Source: Nonlabens xylanidelens
Lineage (GTDB): Bacteria; Bacteroidota; Bacteroidia; Flavobacteriales; Flavobacteriaceae
Reading direction: 5' to 3'
Assembly (NCBI RefSeq): GCF_002934445.1
Contig: NZ_PTJE01000004.1
Coordinates: 167,753-231,752 of the forward strand
DNA: 64,000 nucleotides
The translations under genes were made by a program, and so were the position numbers. Every line of letters begins with the position of its first letter. The first letter of the stretch is position 1. The notes below the pieces were generated by a model. That model was given only the letters and a program-made list of their open reading frames with translations. It searched no databases and was not told the DNA's origin. Below, one piece after another: positions 48,378 through 58,134 of the stretch.

Positions 48378-49853
48378 ATGAAAGCCAAAATTTTAGAATA
48401 TTTGAAAAACGACCATCATTACTGGTGGACCGTAGCTGTTTTACCAGGCATCTATTCTCTGTTATATTTATACCAAAACAACTTTACTTTAATTAATTCA
48501 TGGGAGCAGTTTATAGCCTTCTTAATTTATTTTATAGTTGCCCCATCTACAGCTCTAGTTTTATTGGACTTGGTATTCAAAAAGAAAGTCTGTATAGACC
48601 GAAAACATTTATACTATTGTTTTTTAATCATTAACCTTGCTATCATTCTATCCTTATTTGTTTTTATGAGGTGGAGATGGAAACCTCTTATTCTAGTATT
48701 TATAATAACCATAGCTACTTCTAAATACTTATCTAAATTCTATAAAATAGGCGTACTACTTTTAGGTCTTATGATTATTCCAGCAGTATTACAATTTGGC
48801 AATTATTATTATCAATCTGTATACAGTCTTCAAGAATGGTCTACACCAGAAGATTTTGAAAAATTCACTTTTCAAAAAAAACCTAATATATATCTTATTC
48901 AACCAGATGGTTATGTAGGTAAACCCACGATGACTGGACAGCTATACAATTACCCAAATGATCAATTTTATGATAATCTAGAAACCTACAACTTTAATTT
49001 TAATCATAATTACCGCAGTAACTATCCCTCTACACTATCATCTAACAGTACACTATTTAACGCACAACATCATTATTTTAACCAAGGCAAGGCAAAGAAC
49101 GAGCTATTTAATGCCAGAGACAAAATCATGGGAGCAAATCCAGTCTTGAGAACTTTTAAAAATAATGGATACGAGACAAATGCTATTCTACAGAGTAACT
49201 ACTTATTATATAATAGACCTGATGTGTTCTATGATTATACAAACATAGAAATGGAAGACATTTCCTTTTTTCCCGTATTTCATAATAATATTGATTATTA
49301 TTTTGACTTCAAAAATAGGTTGAACGATAACCAAAGTACAGCACCGCAATTTTTCTTTATAGAGATATTGAGCCCTAGTCATATTAGTCACAGCAAAACA
49401 TTTAGTTTAGGAATTGAAAAAGAAACTGAGATTTATTTAGAAAAAATACCTGATATCAACACAGAGGTAAATAAGCTTATAAATTTAATTACAACTCATG
49501 ACAAGGATGGAATAATTATAATTGCAGCAGATCATGGAGGGTTTGCCGGCTTTAAATATACCGAGAAGGCTTATCAGGAAATTACTAATAATTTAGAATT
49601 AAAGAAAAGTATATTTAATTCTTTGCTAGCAGTTAAAGCACCTGAATCGTTTGCCCCTTATCAAGAACGAATAACCAGTTCTATCAACTTATTTCCAGAA
49701 CTATTCACTTACCTATCGGGCCAGTCCCAACCTCAAACCACTAGAGATGCATCTAGTTACATAATAATTAAAGAGACGAGTAATAGTGGCGTCTATCAAT
49801 ACTTTAATCAGGATGGAGAAAGTGTAACCATAAAAAAGCCGACTCATAAGTAA
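48378..49853 (+). CDS. Membrane-anchored alkaline-phosphatase/sulfatase-superfamily protein
   Basis: The 491-residue protein has four to five membrane helices in the first 160 residues and then an extracytoplasmic domain. That domain starts with PNIYLIQPDGYVGKPTM, has a Ser/Thr-rich site region (YPSTLSSNSTLFN) and a metal-binding ADHGGF motif near residue 383, the order found in sulfatase/phosphotransferase enzymes such as lipoteichoic acid synthase and phosphoethanolamine transferases. The substrate is unknown. Codon use is more A/T-rich than neighbouring genes. Its last codons are part of the convergent galE terminator. Confidence 0.75.
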   Translation: MKAKILEYLKNDHHYWWTVAVLPGIYSLLYLYQNNFTLINSWEQFIAFLIYFIVAPSTALVLLDLVFKKKVCIDRKHLYYCFLIINLAIILSLFVFMRWRWKPLILVFIITIATSKYLSKFYKIGVLLLGLMIIPAVLQFGNYYYQSVYSLQEWSTPEDFEKFTFQKKPNIYLIQPDGYVGKPTMTGQLYNYPNDQFYDNLETYNFNFNHNYRSNYPSTLSSNSTLFNAQHHYFNQGKAKNELFNARDKIMGANPVLRTFKNNGYETNAILQSNYLLYNRPDVFYDYTNIEMEDISFFPVFHNNIDYYFDFKNRLNDNQSTAPQFFFIEILSPSHISHSKTFSLGIEKETEIYLEKIPDINTEVNKLINLITTHDKDGIIIIAADHGGFAGFKYTEKAYQEITNNLELKKSIFNSLLAVKAPESFAPYQERITSSINLFPELFTYLSGQSQPQTTRDASSYIIIKETSNSGVYQYFNQDGESVTIKKPTHK

Positions 49854-49863
49854 TGAATCGGCT
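49832..49863 (-). terminator. Terminator of galE
   Basis: On the minus strand GCCGATTCAT pairs with ATGAGTCGGC (one mismatch) around a five-base loop and is followed by six T. It overlaps the last codons and stop of the plus-strand gene ending at 49853 and may act in both directions. Confidence 0.8.
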
Positions 49864-49885
49864 GCTTTTAAAATATAAATATTAT

Positions 49886-50902
49886 TTATTTATTCCTCAC
49901 TCTTTTTTCCCAAACCCAAGAACTACCTAATGCTTCTTCCAGACTATATTTTGATTCCCAACCCAGAATATTTCTTACTTTATCAGTTTGAGCATAAGCC
50001 TCTACCACATCTCCTGCACGGCGGCCTACTATTTTATAATTTAATTTTTGTCCACTAGCTTTTTCAAAAGCAGCAATAACTTCTAACACAGTTGACCCAG
50101 TTCCTGTACCTACGTTAAATACTTCAAAGTTTTCATCAGCTTTCTTTTCTAACAGTCTGGATAGAGCCGCTACATGAGCTTTAGCTAGATCCACTACATG
50201 AATATAATCTCTTATAGCTGTACCATCTCTAGTTGGGTAATCATCTCCATAAACAGAAAGTTGTTCTCTTAAACCTATAGCGGTTTGAGTTATATATGGA
50301 ACTAGGTTTTGAGGTACTCCTAGTGGCAACTCGCCTATTTTTGCACTTTCATGAGCACCTATAGGGTTAAAATACCTTAATGCAATCGCTTTAAGGTTAG
50401 GTTTTACTTTACATGTGTCCTTAATTATCTCTTCCCCTACTTGCTTTGTATTACCATATGGAGATTCCGCAGGTTTTATAGGTGCATTTTCAGTAACTGG
50501 CAACACGTCTGCCTGACCATAAACAGTACAAGAAGAACTAAATATAATACTCATTTCTTTATCCTGAACATTTTGTAATAGATAAACTAATGCGTTAATA
50601 TTATTCTCATAGTACAATAATGGATTATTCACGCTCTCGCCTACCGCTTTTGAAGCGGCAAAATGAATAATTCCGGATATATCTGGATACTGATTAAAAA
50701 ACTTAGACAGACCATCTTTGTCTCTTACGTCTACATTTTCAAACGCCGGCTCAATATTAGTAATGGATTTTATATTATCTAGAACATCAATAGAAGTGTT
50801 AGATAAGTTATCTATAATTACAACCTCATAACCTTGTTCTTGTAGCTCCACCACCACATGAGAACCTATATAACCTAAACCTCCTGTTACTAATATTTTC
50901 AT
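49886..50902 (-). CDS. galE: UDP-glucose 4-epimerase GalE
   Basis: GalE interconverts UDP-glucose and UDP-galactose with bound NAD+. The Rossmann loop GGLGYIGS is at residues 7-14, the catalytic Ser/Tyr/Lys set appears as SSSCTVYG (122-129) and Y149-x3-K153, and the sugar-binding ALRYFNPIGAH follows. Length of 338 residues is standard for the short-chain dehydrogenase/reductase epimerases. It is monocistronic. Confidence 0.95.
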   Translation of the reverse strand: MKILVTGGLGYIGSHVVVELQEQGYEVVIIDNLSNTSIDVLDNIKSITNIEPAFENVDVRDKDGLSKFFNQYPDISGIIHFAASKAVGESVNNPLLYYENNINALVYLLQNVQDKEMSIIFSSSCTVYGQADVLPVTENAPIKPAESPYGNTKQVGEEIIKDTCKVKPNLKAIALRYFNPIGAHESAKIGELPLGVPQNLVPYITQTAIGLREQLSVYGDDYPTRDGTAIRDYIHVVDLAKAHVAALSRLLEKKADENFEVFNVGTGTGSTVLEVIAAFEKASGQKLNYKIVGRRAGDVVEAYAQTDKVRNILGWESKYSLEEALGSSWVWEKRVRNK

Positions 50903-50937
50903 AGATTGTAAAACTACATTATTTAAATAAAATACAT

Positions 50938-50967
50938 AAAAAAAAGAGCTGTAAAAATTACAGCTCT
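50938..50967 (-). terminator. Terminator of the acyl-CoA dehydrogenase gene
   Basis: AGAGCTGTAA (50945-50954) pairs with TTACAGCTCT (50958-50967); on the minus strand the stem is followed by a long run of T. Confidence 0.88.
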
Positions 50968-50991
50968 TTAAATTATATTCTTTTAAGAATA

Positions 50992-52134
50992 TTAGTCTTT
51001 AAGTAATCCTCTAGAGATTACTATTTTTTGAATCTCGCTAGTACCTTCATAAATCTGAGTAATTTTTGCATCTCTCATTAAACGTTCTACGTGATATTCT
51101 TTAACAAAACCATTACCTCCATGCACTTGCACCGCTTCTACAGACACGTCCATTGCAGTTTGTGAAGCAAAAAGTTTTGCCATAGCACCACTCATATCAT
51201 AATTACGACCTTGATCTTTATCCCAAGCACTTTGCATAACTAGATGACGAGCAGCAGTAATATTAGTGTGCATATCTGCTAGTTTAAAAGCAATAGCTTG
51301 GTGATTACAGATCTCAGTACCAAATGCTTTTCTCACCTTAGAATAATCTCTAGCTAGCTCATAAGCACCAGACGCGATACCTAATGCCTGTGCAGCAATA
51401 CCAATACGACCACCAGAAAGAGTTTTCATGGCAAATTTAAATCCAAAACCATCTTTACCTATTCTATTTTCTTTAGGCACTTTAACATCATTGAAAATTA
51501 AAGAATGAGTATCACTACCACGTATTCCTAACTTATCTTCTTTTGCACCTACTTCAAAACCGTCCCAACCTTTTTCTACTATAAAAGCGTTGATACCTTT
51601 ATGTTTTTTCTCTTTATCGGTTTGCGCGATCACAAGGTAAAAATCTGCGCTATTACCATTAGTAATCCAGTTTTTAGTTCCATTAAGTACATAATGGTCA
51701 CCTTTATCTATAGCTGTAGTCTTTTGAGATGTAGCATCACTACCAGCTTCTGGCTCAGATAAACAAAAAGCACCTATAGATTCTCCAGTAGTAAGCTTAG
51801 TTAGATATTTTTCCTTTTGAGCCTCTGTACCATATGTATCAAGACCCCAACATACTAATGAATTATTTACAGAAACGATTACTGATGCACTTGCGTCTAT
51901 TTTAGAAAGCTCTTCCATCACTAGTACATAAGAAATAGTATCCATACCACCACCACCATACTTAGGAGAAGCCATCATACCTAGAAAACCTAGCTCACCC
52001 ATTTTCTTAACCTGCTCAGCAGGAAATCTTTGAAGATTATCTCTTTCTATAACTCCAGGTAAAAGCTCTGTTCTTGCAAAATCTCTTGCAGCATCTCTTA
52101 TCATTAGATGCTCTTCTGTTAGGCCAAAATCCAT
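50992..52134 (-). CDS. Acyl-CoA dehydrogenase
   Basis: This FAD enzyme catalyses the first step of fatty acid or branched-chain acyl-CoA oxidation. The N-terminal helical domain, the middle beta domain with AFCLSEPEAGSDA and WITNG, and the C-terminal domain with RMMRDAKI-type helix (here RLMRDAKITQIYEGTSEI) are all present. The catalytic base is Glu at about residue 363 in IYEGTSE, as in short-chain type enzymes. Length is 380 residues. Chain-length preference is not predictable. A strong promoter lies directly upstream. Confidence 0.94.
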   Translation of the reverse strand: MDFGLTEEHLMIRDAARDFARTELLPGVIERDNLQRFPAEQVKKMGELGFLGMMASPKYGGGGMDTISYVLVMEELSKIDASASVIVSVNNSLVCWGLDTYGTEAQKEKYLTKLTTGESIGAFCLSEPEAGSDATSQKTTAIDKGDHYVLNGTKNWITNGNSADFYLVIAQTDKEKKHKGINAFIVEKGWDGFEVGAKEDKLGIRGSDTHSLIFNDVKVPKENRIGKDGFGFKFAMKTLSGGRIGIAAQALGIASGAYELARDYSKVRKAFGTEICNHQAIAFKLADMHTNITAARHLVMQSAWDKDQGRNYDMSGAMAKLFASQTAMDVSVEAVQVHGGNGFVKEYHVERLMRDAKITQIYEGTSEIQKIVISRGLLKD

Positions 52135-52170
52135 TTATTCTTGTATTTTTTTAGTTATTTTTCCGTTTTG

Positions 52171-52201
52171 CAAATCTAATGTTATTCTACACCATTTTCA
52201 A
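52171..52201 (-). promoter_or_regulatory. Promoter of the acyl-CoA dehydrogenase gene
   Basis: On the minus strand TTG (complement of 52199-52201) is followed after 20 bp by TAGATTTG (complement of 52171-52178), a full match to the Bacteroidota consensus. It is 37 bp before the start codon. Confidence 0.7.
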
Positions 52202-52213
52202 CACCTTTAACTT

Positions 52214-53266
52214 ATGAATCATCAGTACTATAACGTTTTAGGAGTAATGTCCGGAACTTCCCTAGACGGCATAGACATCGCACACATTACATTAGTACGC
52301 AAAGATGTCTGGAGCTTTCAAATTCACAGTGCAGAAACTATAGCCTACACGCCATCGATGAAACAAAAACTAGCCGAGGCTATTCACTTTGATCCTGCGG
52401 CAATAAAAGAACTAAATGAAGAATACACTGAGTATTTAGGTAACACAATAAATACCTTTATCACTAATAATCAAATCAAAGAAATAGTAGCCGTTTGTTC
52501 TCACGGTCATACCATTTTTCATAAACCACAAGAAAAATATACGCTACAAATAGGTAATCTTCCTCATCTAGCTAAAATTATTAAAGAACGCGTGGTATGC
52601 GATTTTAGAGTACAAGATGTAGAATTACATGGGCAGGGAGCACCATTAGTACCCATAGGCGATCGTTTATTATTTGGAAATTACGACTACTGTCTTAACC
52701 TAGGCGGATTTGCAAACCTGAGTTTTGAAAAACACACGCAAAGAATCGCTTATGACATATGCCCTGTAAATGTTGTTCTCAATCACTATTCCCTAAAATT
52801 AGGTAAAGAGTATGATGCAGGTGGCGCTTTCGCGAAAGCGGGAAAAATTCAAACACCTCAATTAAAATTATTAAATCAACTAGCATTTTATCAAGAAGTC
52901 GCCCCTAAATCCCTAGGCATGGAATGGGTGAATGAACACATTTTTAAGATCCTAGACTCTATTCAAAGCATAGATGCTATAGCTACATTCACAGAACACG
53001 TTGCAATTCAAATAGCAAACCAATTACAAGATAAAAAAACATTATTAATCACTGGTGGCGGTACTTTCAACACTTATTTAATAGATTCTCTAAAGAAACA
53101 TACAGCGGTAAAAATCACTATTCCAGAAGATGAAATTGTAGAAAATAAGGAAGCTTTAATATTTGCATTACTAGGCGTTTTAAAATTACGCAACACAAAC
53201 AACTGTTTATCAAGTGTTACTGGAGCAAGTAAAGACCATAGCAGCGGTGTCATCTACGTACCTTAA
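52214..53266 (+). CDS. anmK: Anhydro-N-acetylmuramic acid kinase AnmK
   Basis: AnmK converts 1,6-anhydro-MurNAc from wall turnover to MurNAc-6-phosphate. The start NVLGVMSGTSLDGIDIA is the family signature (here VLGVMSGTSLDGIDIA at residues 8-23), followed by VCSHGHT, GDRLLFGNYDYCLNLGGFAN and the C-terminal TGGGTFN. Length is 350 residues. The palindrome at 52825-52840 is read as AFAKA at residues 205-209, within the conserved DxGG--A--G segment, without changing length. The gene is divergent from the acyl-CoA dehydrogenase. Confidence 0.94.
   Translation: MNHQYYNVLGVMSGTSLDGIDIAHITLVRKDVWSFQIHSAETIAYTPSMKQKLAEAIHFDPAAIKELNEEYTEYLGNTINTFITNNQIKEIVAVCSHGHTIFHKPQEKYTLQIGNLPHLAKIIKERVVCDFRVQDVELHGQGAPLVPIGDRLLFGNYDYCLNLGGFANLSFEKHTQRIAYDICPVNVVLNHYSLKLGKEYDAGGAFAKAGKIQTPQLKLLNQLAFYQEVAPKSLGMEWVNEHIFKILDSIQSIDAIATFTEHVAIQIANQLQDKKTLLITGGGTFNTYLIDSLKKHTAVKITIPEDEIVENKEALIFALLGVLKLRNTNNCLSSVTGASKDHSSGVIYVP
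52825..52840. repeat. Palindrome copy 11, in anmK
   Basis: Perfect copy, in frame as AFAKA in a conserved segment of AnmK. Confidence 0.95.
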
Positions 53267-53305
53267 GAAATTGTAAAAAAGTAGATTTCCAATTGTCACT
53301 ATATT

Positions 53306-53313
53306 ATATTTGT
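53306..53313 (+). promoter_or_regulatory. Candidate -7 box of the dehydrogenase gene
   Basis: TATATTTG matches the -7 consensus exactly and lies 19 bp before the start at 53332, but no TTG is present at a good -33 distance. Confidence 0.5.
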
Positions 53314-53331
53314 GCAAACTAATCTAGCTAA

Positions 53332-54558
53332 ATGAAAGAACTACTTAAACGTTATGAAAACGCGAGTCCCGAAATCGTTTTCCACTGGAATGATCCAGAA
53401 ACAGATGCCGAAGGATGGACAGTTATTAATAGTTTACGTGGTGGTGCAGCAGGTGGTGGTACTAGAATGAGAAAAGGACTTGATAAAAACGAGGTGCTTT
53501 CTCTAGCAAAAACAATGGAAATAAAGTTTACAGTTTCTGGTCCAGCAATAGGTGGAGCAAAATCTGGAATTAACTTTGACCCACAAGACCCTCGTAAAAA
53601 AGGCGTTCTAGAAAGATGGTACAAAGCAGTCTCTCCATTATTAAAAAGTTATTATGGTACCGGTGGAGACCTTAACGTAGATGAAATTCACGAGGTTATA
53701 CCTATGACAGAAGATTGTGGAGTATGGCACCCACAAGAAGGTGTTTTTACCGGACATTTTTCTCCTAGTGAAGCAGATAAAATTAATCGCATCGGACAAT
53801 TGCGTCAGGGTGTAATTAAAGTTATAGAAAACCCAACATTTTCTCCAGACGTTTCTAGAAAATATACTGTTGCAGACATGATCACCGGTTATGGTGTTGC
53901 AGAGGCCGTAAAGCATTTCTATGATATTTATGGTGGTAACGTAAAAGGAAAACGCGCGGTTGTTCAAGGATTTGGTAATGTAGGTAGCTCTGCTGCTTTT
54001 TACCTTTCTCAAATGGGAGCAAAAATAGTAGGAATTATAGATCGCGCTGGTGGTTTGATTAATGAAGATGGTTTTAGCCATGAAGAGATTACCCAATTAT
54101 TTTTAAATAAGGACGGAAATACTCTTAAGGCAAAAAATCTTATACCTTTTGAAGAAGTAAATGATCGCATCTGGAAAATCAAAACTGAGATTTTTGCTCC
54201 TTGTGCGGCTTCTAGATTAATATCTCAAGATCAAATAGATCAAATGATCGCATCTGGATTAGAGGTTATTTCTTGTGGTGCAAATGTTCCGTTTGCAGAT
54301 AAGGAAATTTTCTTCGGCTCTATTATGGAGCATACAGATGAGCAAGTTAGTTTAATCCCTGACTTTATCTCTAATTGTGGTATGGCTAGAGTATTTGCCT
54401 ACTTCATGGAGCGTCGTGTACAAATGACCGACGAAGCAATTTTTAATGATACTAGCATGACTATACGTAATGCTATTCAGAATACTTTTAATAATAACAG
54501 TTCAAAAAAACAAATCAGTTCTACTGCATTTGAAATAGCACTTAAACAATTAGTTTGA
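53332..54558 (+). CDS. Glu/Leu/Phe/Val family amino acid dehydrogenase
   Basis: This 408-residue NAD(P)-dependent dehydrogenase deaminates an amino acid to its 2-oxo acid. The substrate domain has the glycine-rich [13 protein letters not shown] with the Lys of the active site, and [11 protein letters not shown]; the coenzyme domain has [16 protein letters not shown]. Glutamate is the most common substrate in the group but leucine or valine cannot be ruled out from sequence. The stop overlaps the nhaB start as TGATG. Confidence 0.9.
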   Translation: MKELLKRYENASPEIVFHWNDPETDAEGWTVINSLRGGAAGGGTRMRKGLDKNEVLSLAKTMEIKFTVSGPAIGGAKSGINFDPQDPRKKGVLERWYKAVSPLLKSYYGTGGDLNVDEIHEVIPMTEDCGVWHPQEGVFTGHFSPSEADKINRIGQLRQGVIKVIENPTFSPDVSRKYTVADMITGYGVAEAVKHFYDIYGGNVKGKRAVVQGFGNVGSSAAFYLSQMGAKIVGIIDRAGGLINEDGFSHEEITQLFLNKDGNTLKAKNLIPFEEVNDRIWKIKTEIFAPCAASRLISQDQIDQMIASGLEVISCGANVPFADKEIFFGSIMEHTDEQVSLIPDFISNCGMARVFAYFMERRVQMTDEAIFNDTSMTIRNAIQNTFNNNSSKKQISSTAFEIALKQLV

Positions 54559-56087
54559 TGAAATACTTTTTAGGTAATAGTCCCAAGTGGTTTAAATTAA
54601 CCATGATATTTTTCTTAATCTTTAACGTGATCGGTTACTTTGCACTAAGCGGTATGGTCATGGGATGGGTTTTCATTGCAGAATTTATTTTCTGTCTAGC
54701 GATGGCATTAAAATGTTACCCACTACAATCTGGTGGTCTACTAGCCATACAAGTTTTAGTTTTAGGGTTAACGCACCCTATGTATAAAATAGACCACGAC
54801 ACACACAAGCCTGTTCTGGATGAGCTAGGTAATCATGTGCTGGGTGGTGTATATGCAGAGGTTGCTCAAAACCTAGAGGTAATTCTTCTTCTGGTATTCA
54901 TGGTAGCAGGTATCTACTTCATGAAACCTCTATTAATGTACATCTTTGTAAAACTTTTTACTAAGATTAAATCAAAAATAGTTCTATCACTAGTATTCCT
55001 CTTATTAAGTGCGATTCTATCTGCTTTCTTAGATGCTCTTACTGTGACAGCTGTATTAATAAGTGTAGGTATAGGTTTCTATAATGTATATCACACTATT
55101 CATTCTAGTGATCTAGATTTAGATAAAGACAACAAATTAGATAGAGAACAATTAAGTGGTGAAACTCTTGAACAGTTCCGTGCTTTCTTACGTAGTTTAG
55201 TAATGCACGGTGTTGTAGGTACTGCACTAGGTGGTGTTTGTACAATAGTAGGAGAACCTCAAAACCTATTGATAGGTTCTAAAATGGGTTGGGATTTCAT
55301 TGAATTCTTTAAAGTAATGTCTATTATCACTATGCCTGTACTCGTTGCCGGTGTATTGACAACTGTCTTTTTAGAAACGACTAAAACTTTTGGTTTTGGT
55401 CAAAAAATGCCTCCAGTAGTTAGATCTATTATTGAAGGATGGATGGAAAAAAGAGATGCAGAAAGAACTAGTAAAGAAAAATATGCATTAGTTGTACAAG
55501 GTATATCTGCTGTTTTATTAATTGCCGCTCTTGCATTACACCTTGCCCCAGTAGGATTTATAGGACTAGGATTAATAGTGATTCAAACTGCATTTATGGG
55601 TATCACTGACGAGCACAGTCTAGGTAAAGCATTTGAAGAAGCATTACCTTTTACAGGTTTATTAGTTGTTTTCTTTGTAATCGTTGCTATGATACATGAT
55701 CAACACTTATTTGCTCCTATTATAGAATGGGCATTAAGCCAGGACGCATCTAGTCAGCCAGCAATATTTTACCTTGCAAATGGTTTCTTAAGTATGATCT
55801 CAGACAATGTTTTTGTTGCAACCGTATATATTAACGAGGTTAGTAACGCTTATACCGCAGGAACTATCACAAGAGAACAGTATGAACATCTAGCAGTAGC
55901 TATTAACACAGGAACTAACCTGCCTAGTGTTGCAACACCTAATGGTCAGGCGGCATTCTTATTCTTACTTACATCGGCACTAGCACCTCTTATCAATTTA
56001 TCATATGGTAAAATGGTGAAAATGGCTTTACCTTATACTATTGTATTGACACTAGTAGGATTAGGTTGTGTAGTATACTTTTTATAA
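54558..56087 (+). CDS. nhaB: Na+/H+ antiporter NhaB
   Basis: NhaB exchanges cytoplasmic Na+ for external H+. The sequence follows E. coli NhaB closely at the start ([57 protein letters not shown]). It has about 12 membrane helices and 509 residues. I choose ATG at 54558, which overlaps the previous stop (TGATG) and implies coupling; a TTG one codon upstream is possible. A sodium pump system fits a marine organism. Confidence 0.95.
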   Translation: MKYFLGNSPKWFKLTMIFFLIFNVIGYFALSGMVMGWVFIAEFIFCLAMALKCYPLQSGGLLAIQVLVLGLTHPMYKIDHDTHKPVLDELGNHVLGGVYAEVAQNLEVILLLVFMVAGIYFMKPLLMYIFVKLFTKIKSKIVLSLVFLLLSAILSAFLDALTVTAVLISVGIGFYNVYHTIHSSDLDLDKDNKLDREQLSGETLEQFRAFLRSLVMHGVVGTALGGVCTIVGEPQNLLIGSKMGWDFIEFFKVMSIITMPVLVAGVLTTVFLETTKTFGFGQKMPPVVRSIIEGWMEKRDAERTSKEKYALVVQGISAVLLIAALALHLAPVGFIGLGLIVIQTAFMGITDEHSLGKAFEEALPFTGLLVVFFVIVAMIHDQHLFAPIIEWALSQDASSQPAIFYLANGFLSMISDNVFVATVYINEVSNAYTAGTITREQYEHLAVAINTGTNLPSVATPNGQAAFLFLLTSALAPLINLSYGKMVKMALPYTIVLTLVGLGCVVYFL

Positions 56088-56122
56088 TAAAAGAGTATTA
56101 TTGTAAGAGATTGTTGTGATCT

Positions 56123-56138
56123 CGCTTTCGCGAAAGCG
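56123..56138. repeat. Palindrome copy 12, between nhaB and exbB
   Basis: Perfect copy, intergenic, 17 bp before the 12-bp inverted repeat hairpin. Confidence 0.95.
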
Positions 56139-56154
56139 GAACATTTAAAATTAA

Positions 56155-56195
56155 AACGCAATTTAAAAGGCAATGAAACGCCCTTAAATTGCGTT
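56155..56195. other. Long hairpin between nhaB and exbB
   Basis: AACGCAATTTAA (56155-56166) and TTAAATTGCGTT (56184-56195) are perfect 12-bp inverted repeats, with a further short GGC/GCC pairing inside. There is no T run on the plus strand, so it is not a standard terminator for nhaB; it would sit in the leader of exbB if that transcript reads through or starts upstream. Confidence 0.6.
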
Positions 56196-56220
56196 AACAA
56201 CCATACAAATTACTTAATTA

Positions 56221-56916
56221 ATGAGCCTACTTTTTCAAGAAACCGCAGACGTTACCACAGAGGCAGCACCTCTAGTAAACGAACAATCTGAATCTTTGCT
56301 AGGATTAATTACCGCTGGTGGACCATCTGGAACTATCATTATAGCTGTATTAATTCTTTTGTTATTTTTTGCTTTGTACATTTATTTTGAGCGACTTATG
56401 AAAATAAGATCTAGTTCTAAAATAGACAGCTCATTCATGCTTAACATTAAAGACCATATCTCTAATGGTAGACTAGACAGTGCAAAAATGCTTTGTGCAA
56501 AAGAAGATTCTCCAGTTGCAAGACTGACTGAAAAAGGTATAAGCCGTATAGGCTCACCTCTAGAAGATATCAATAGTGCGATAGAAAACGCTGGTAAATT
56601 AGAGGTTTACAAATTAGAGAAAAACGTGAGCATGCTAGCAACTATTGCAGGTGCCGCACCTATGATAGGATTCTTAGGTACCGTTATCGGTATGGTGCTA
56701 GCCTTTAAAACACTAGCAGATGCTGGTGGTAGTGCAGACATGGGTAGCCTAGCTGGTGGTATTTACACAGCTATGATTACTACAGTTGCCGGCCTTATAG
56801 TAGGTATCGTTGCTTATATAGGTTACAATCATCTAGTTGTAAAAACTGACAAGGTGGTACACCAGATGGAAGAGAATGCATCTGACTTCTTAGATCTATT
56901 AAACGAACCTGCTTAA
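56221..56916 (+). CDS. exbB: MotA/TolQ/ExbB proton channel protein
   Basis: ExbB and ExbD form the proton channel that energises TonB. The 231-residue protein has three membrane helices (about 31-53, 137-160 and 176-199) with the family motifs EKNVSMLATIAGAAPMIGFLGTVIGM (split: LATIAGAAPMIGFLGTV) and GIYTAMITTVAGLIVGI. It is followed by exbD after 2 bp and tonB after another 2 bp. Confidence 0.94.
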   Translation: MSLLFQETADVTTEAAPLVNEQSESLLGLITAGGPSGTIIIAVLILLLFFALYIYFERLMKIRSSSKIDSSFMLNIKDHISNGRLDSAKMLCAKEDSPVARLTEKGISRIGSPLEDINSAIENAGKLEVYKLEKNVSMLATIAGAAPMIGFLGTVIGMVLAFKTLADAGGSADMGSLAGGIYTAMITTVAGLIVGIVAYIGYNHLVVKTDKVVHQMEENASDFLDLLNEPA

Positions 56917-56918
56917 TT

Positions 56919-57311
56919 ATGAATTTAAGAGGTAGAAATAAAGTTAGTCCAGAATTCTCGATGTCGTCCATGACTGATATCGTGTTTTTACTTTTGGTAT
57001 TCTTTTTGCTTACATCTCCATCTATAACTCCAGAAGCTCTGGACCTATTATTACCTAGTGCTGGCGGTAAAACATCTACACAAGGTAAGGTAACTGTAAG
57101 CATCTCTAAAGAAGGTGTGTACTATGTAGATGCAACACAGGCAACAGAAGAAGATCTAGAAAGCAGAATATTGAACACCTTACAAGGCAAAGAAAAACCT
57201 ACTATCATGTTGCGATCTGACAAAGACGCTGCAGTAAGTTACTCTGTCAAAGTAATGGATATTGCAAATAGGAATAAAATTCAAATAGTCCTAGCGGTCA
57301 AAAACAATTAA
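56919..57311 (+). CDS. exbD: Biopolymer transport protein ExbD
   Basis: The 130-residue protein has a short cytoplasmic N-terminus, one membrane helix at about residues 16-36 and a periplasmic domain. The conserved Asp of the helix (SMTDIVFLLLVFFLL) needed for proton flow is present. It is the partner of the ExbB protein encoded 2 bp upstream. Confidence 0.94.
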   Translation: MNLRGRNKVSPEFSMSSMTDIVFLLLVFFLLTSPSITPEALDLLLPSAGGKTSTQGKVTVSISKEGVYYVDATQATEEDLESRILNTLQGKEKPTIMLRSDKDAAVSYSVKVMDIANRNKIQIVLAVKNN

Positions 57312-57313
57312 AC

Positions 57314-58132
57314 ATGAGTTACTTAAAGACAAAAGAACAAAAGATATCTGCAGGAATAAGTACTCTACTTATTCTGATGCTTATTCTCGTATTCAGATTT
57401 GTCTCTGTAATTAATGTAATTGAACCACCAGAAGATGCTGGTATCGCTATCAACTTTGGTAACACAGCTGTAGGATCTGGACCTGTTGAACCAGCAAAAC
57501 CTACTAAGGTTGCTCCTGAATCTAAACCAGAAGAGGTTGAACAACAAGAAACGCCCCAATCTGAAAATATAGTCACACAAGAAAATACAGACGCACCTAC
57601 GGTAGAATCAAATCCTGATGCAAAACCAGATCCGAAGCCTGTAACTAAACCAGTCACCAAACCTGTAAAACCTAAGCCAGAACCTAAACCAGATTCTTCA
57701 GTATTAGATGCTTTAAATAGTGTCGCAGGAGCAGAAACTGTAGATGGAGAAACTAGCACAGGACAAGGTCCTGGAGACGGTCCTGGTAATAAAGGAGACA
57801 TTAATGGAGATCCATATGCAAACACGTATTATGGAGCACCTGGCAGCGGACAAGGCGGTAAAGGATATGGATTAAATGGTCGCGGTAAAGTTGCTGGTAG
57901 CGGCGTTACTCCTGACTGTTTTGAAAGTGGTAAAGTAATCGTAGAGATTCATGTAGATCGATCTGGAAAGGTTACACAAGCATTCCCAGGTAAGAAAGGA
58001 ACCACAAATAAAGCAAATTGTTTATTACAAGCAGCAAAACAAAGTGCTATGACTTATAAATTTAGCCCTGCACCTAAAGCCCAGCCTACACAAGTAGGGT
58101 TTATAGAAGTCATATTTAAAGTAGGAGAATAA
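57314..58132 (+). CDS. tonB: TonB-like energy transducer
   Basis: The 272-residue protein has one N-terminal membrane helix (about 14-34), a long Pro/Lys/Glu-rich spacer (about 55-130, with repeats of KPVTKPV type) that spans the periplasm, a Gly-rich segment (150-195) and a C-terminal beta/alpha domain (GKVIVEIHVDRSGKV, QVGFIEVIFKV) typical of TonB. It should carry energy from ExbBD to outer membrane receptors, none of which is in this window. Confidence 0.88.
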   Translation: MSYLKTKEQKISAGISTLLILMLILVFRFVSVINVIEPPEDAGIAINFGNTAVGSGPVEPAKPTKVAPESKPEEVEQQETPQSENIVTQENTDAPTVESNPDAKPDPKPVTKPVTKPVKPKPEPKPDSSVLDALNSVAGAETVDGETSTGQGPGDGPGNKGDINGDPYANTYYGAPGSGQGGKGYGLNGRGKVAGSGVTPDCFESGKVIVEIHVDRSGKVTQAFPGKKGTTNKANCLLQAAKQSAMTYKFSPAPKAQPTQVGFIEVIFKVGE

Positions 58133-58134
58133 CA

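Noticed and set aside
53352..54096. Antisense frames within the amino acid dehydrogenase gene
   Set aside because: Low-complexity shadows without start signals; the sense frame is clearly the gene.
57319..57825. 168-residue antisense frame in tonB
   Set aside because: It is the reverse reading of the Pro/Lys/Gly-rich spacer and has no independent support.
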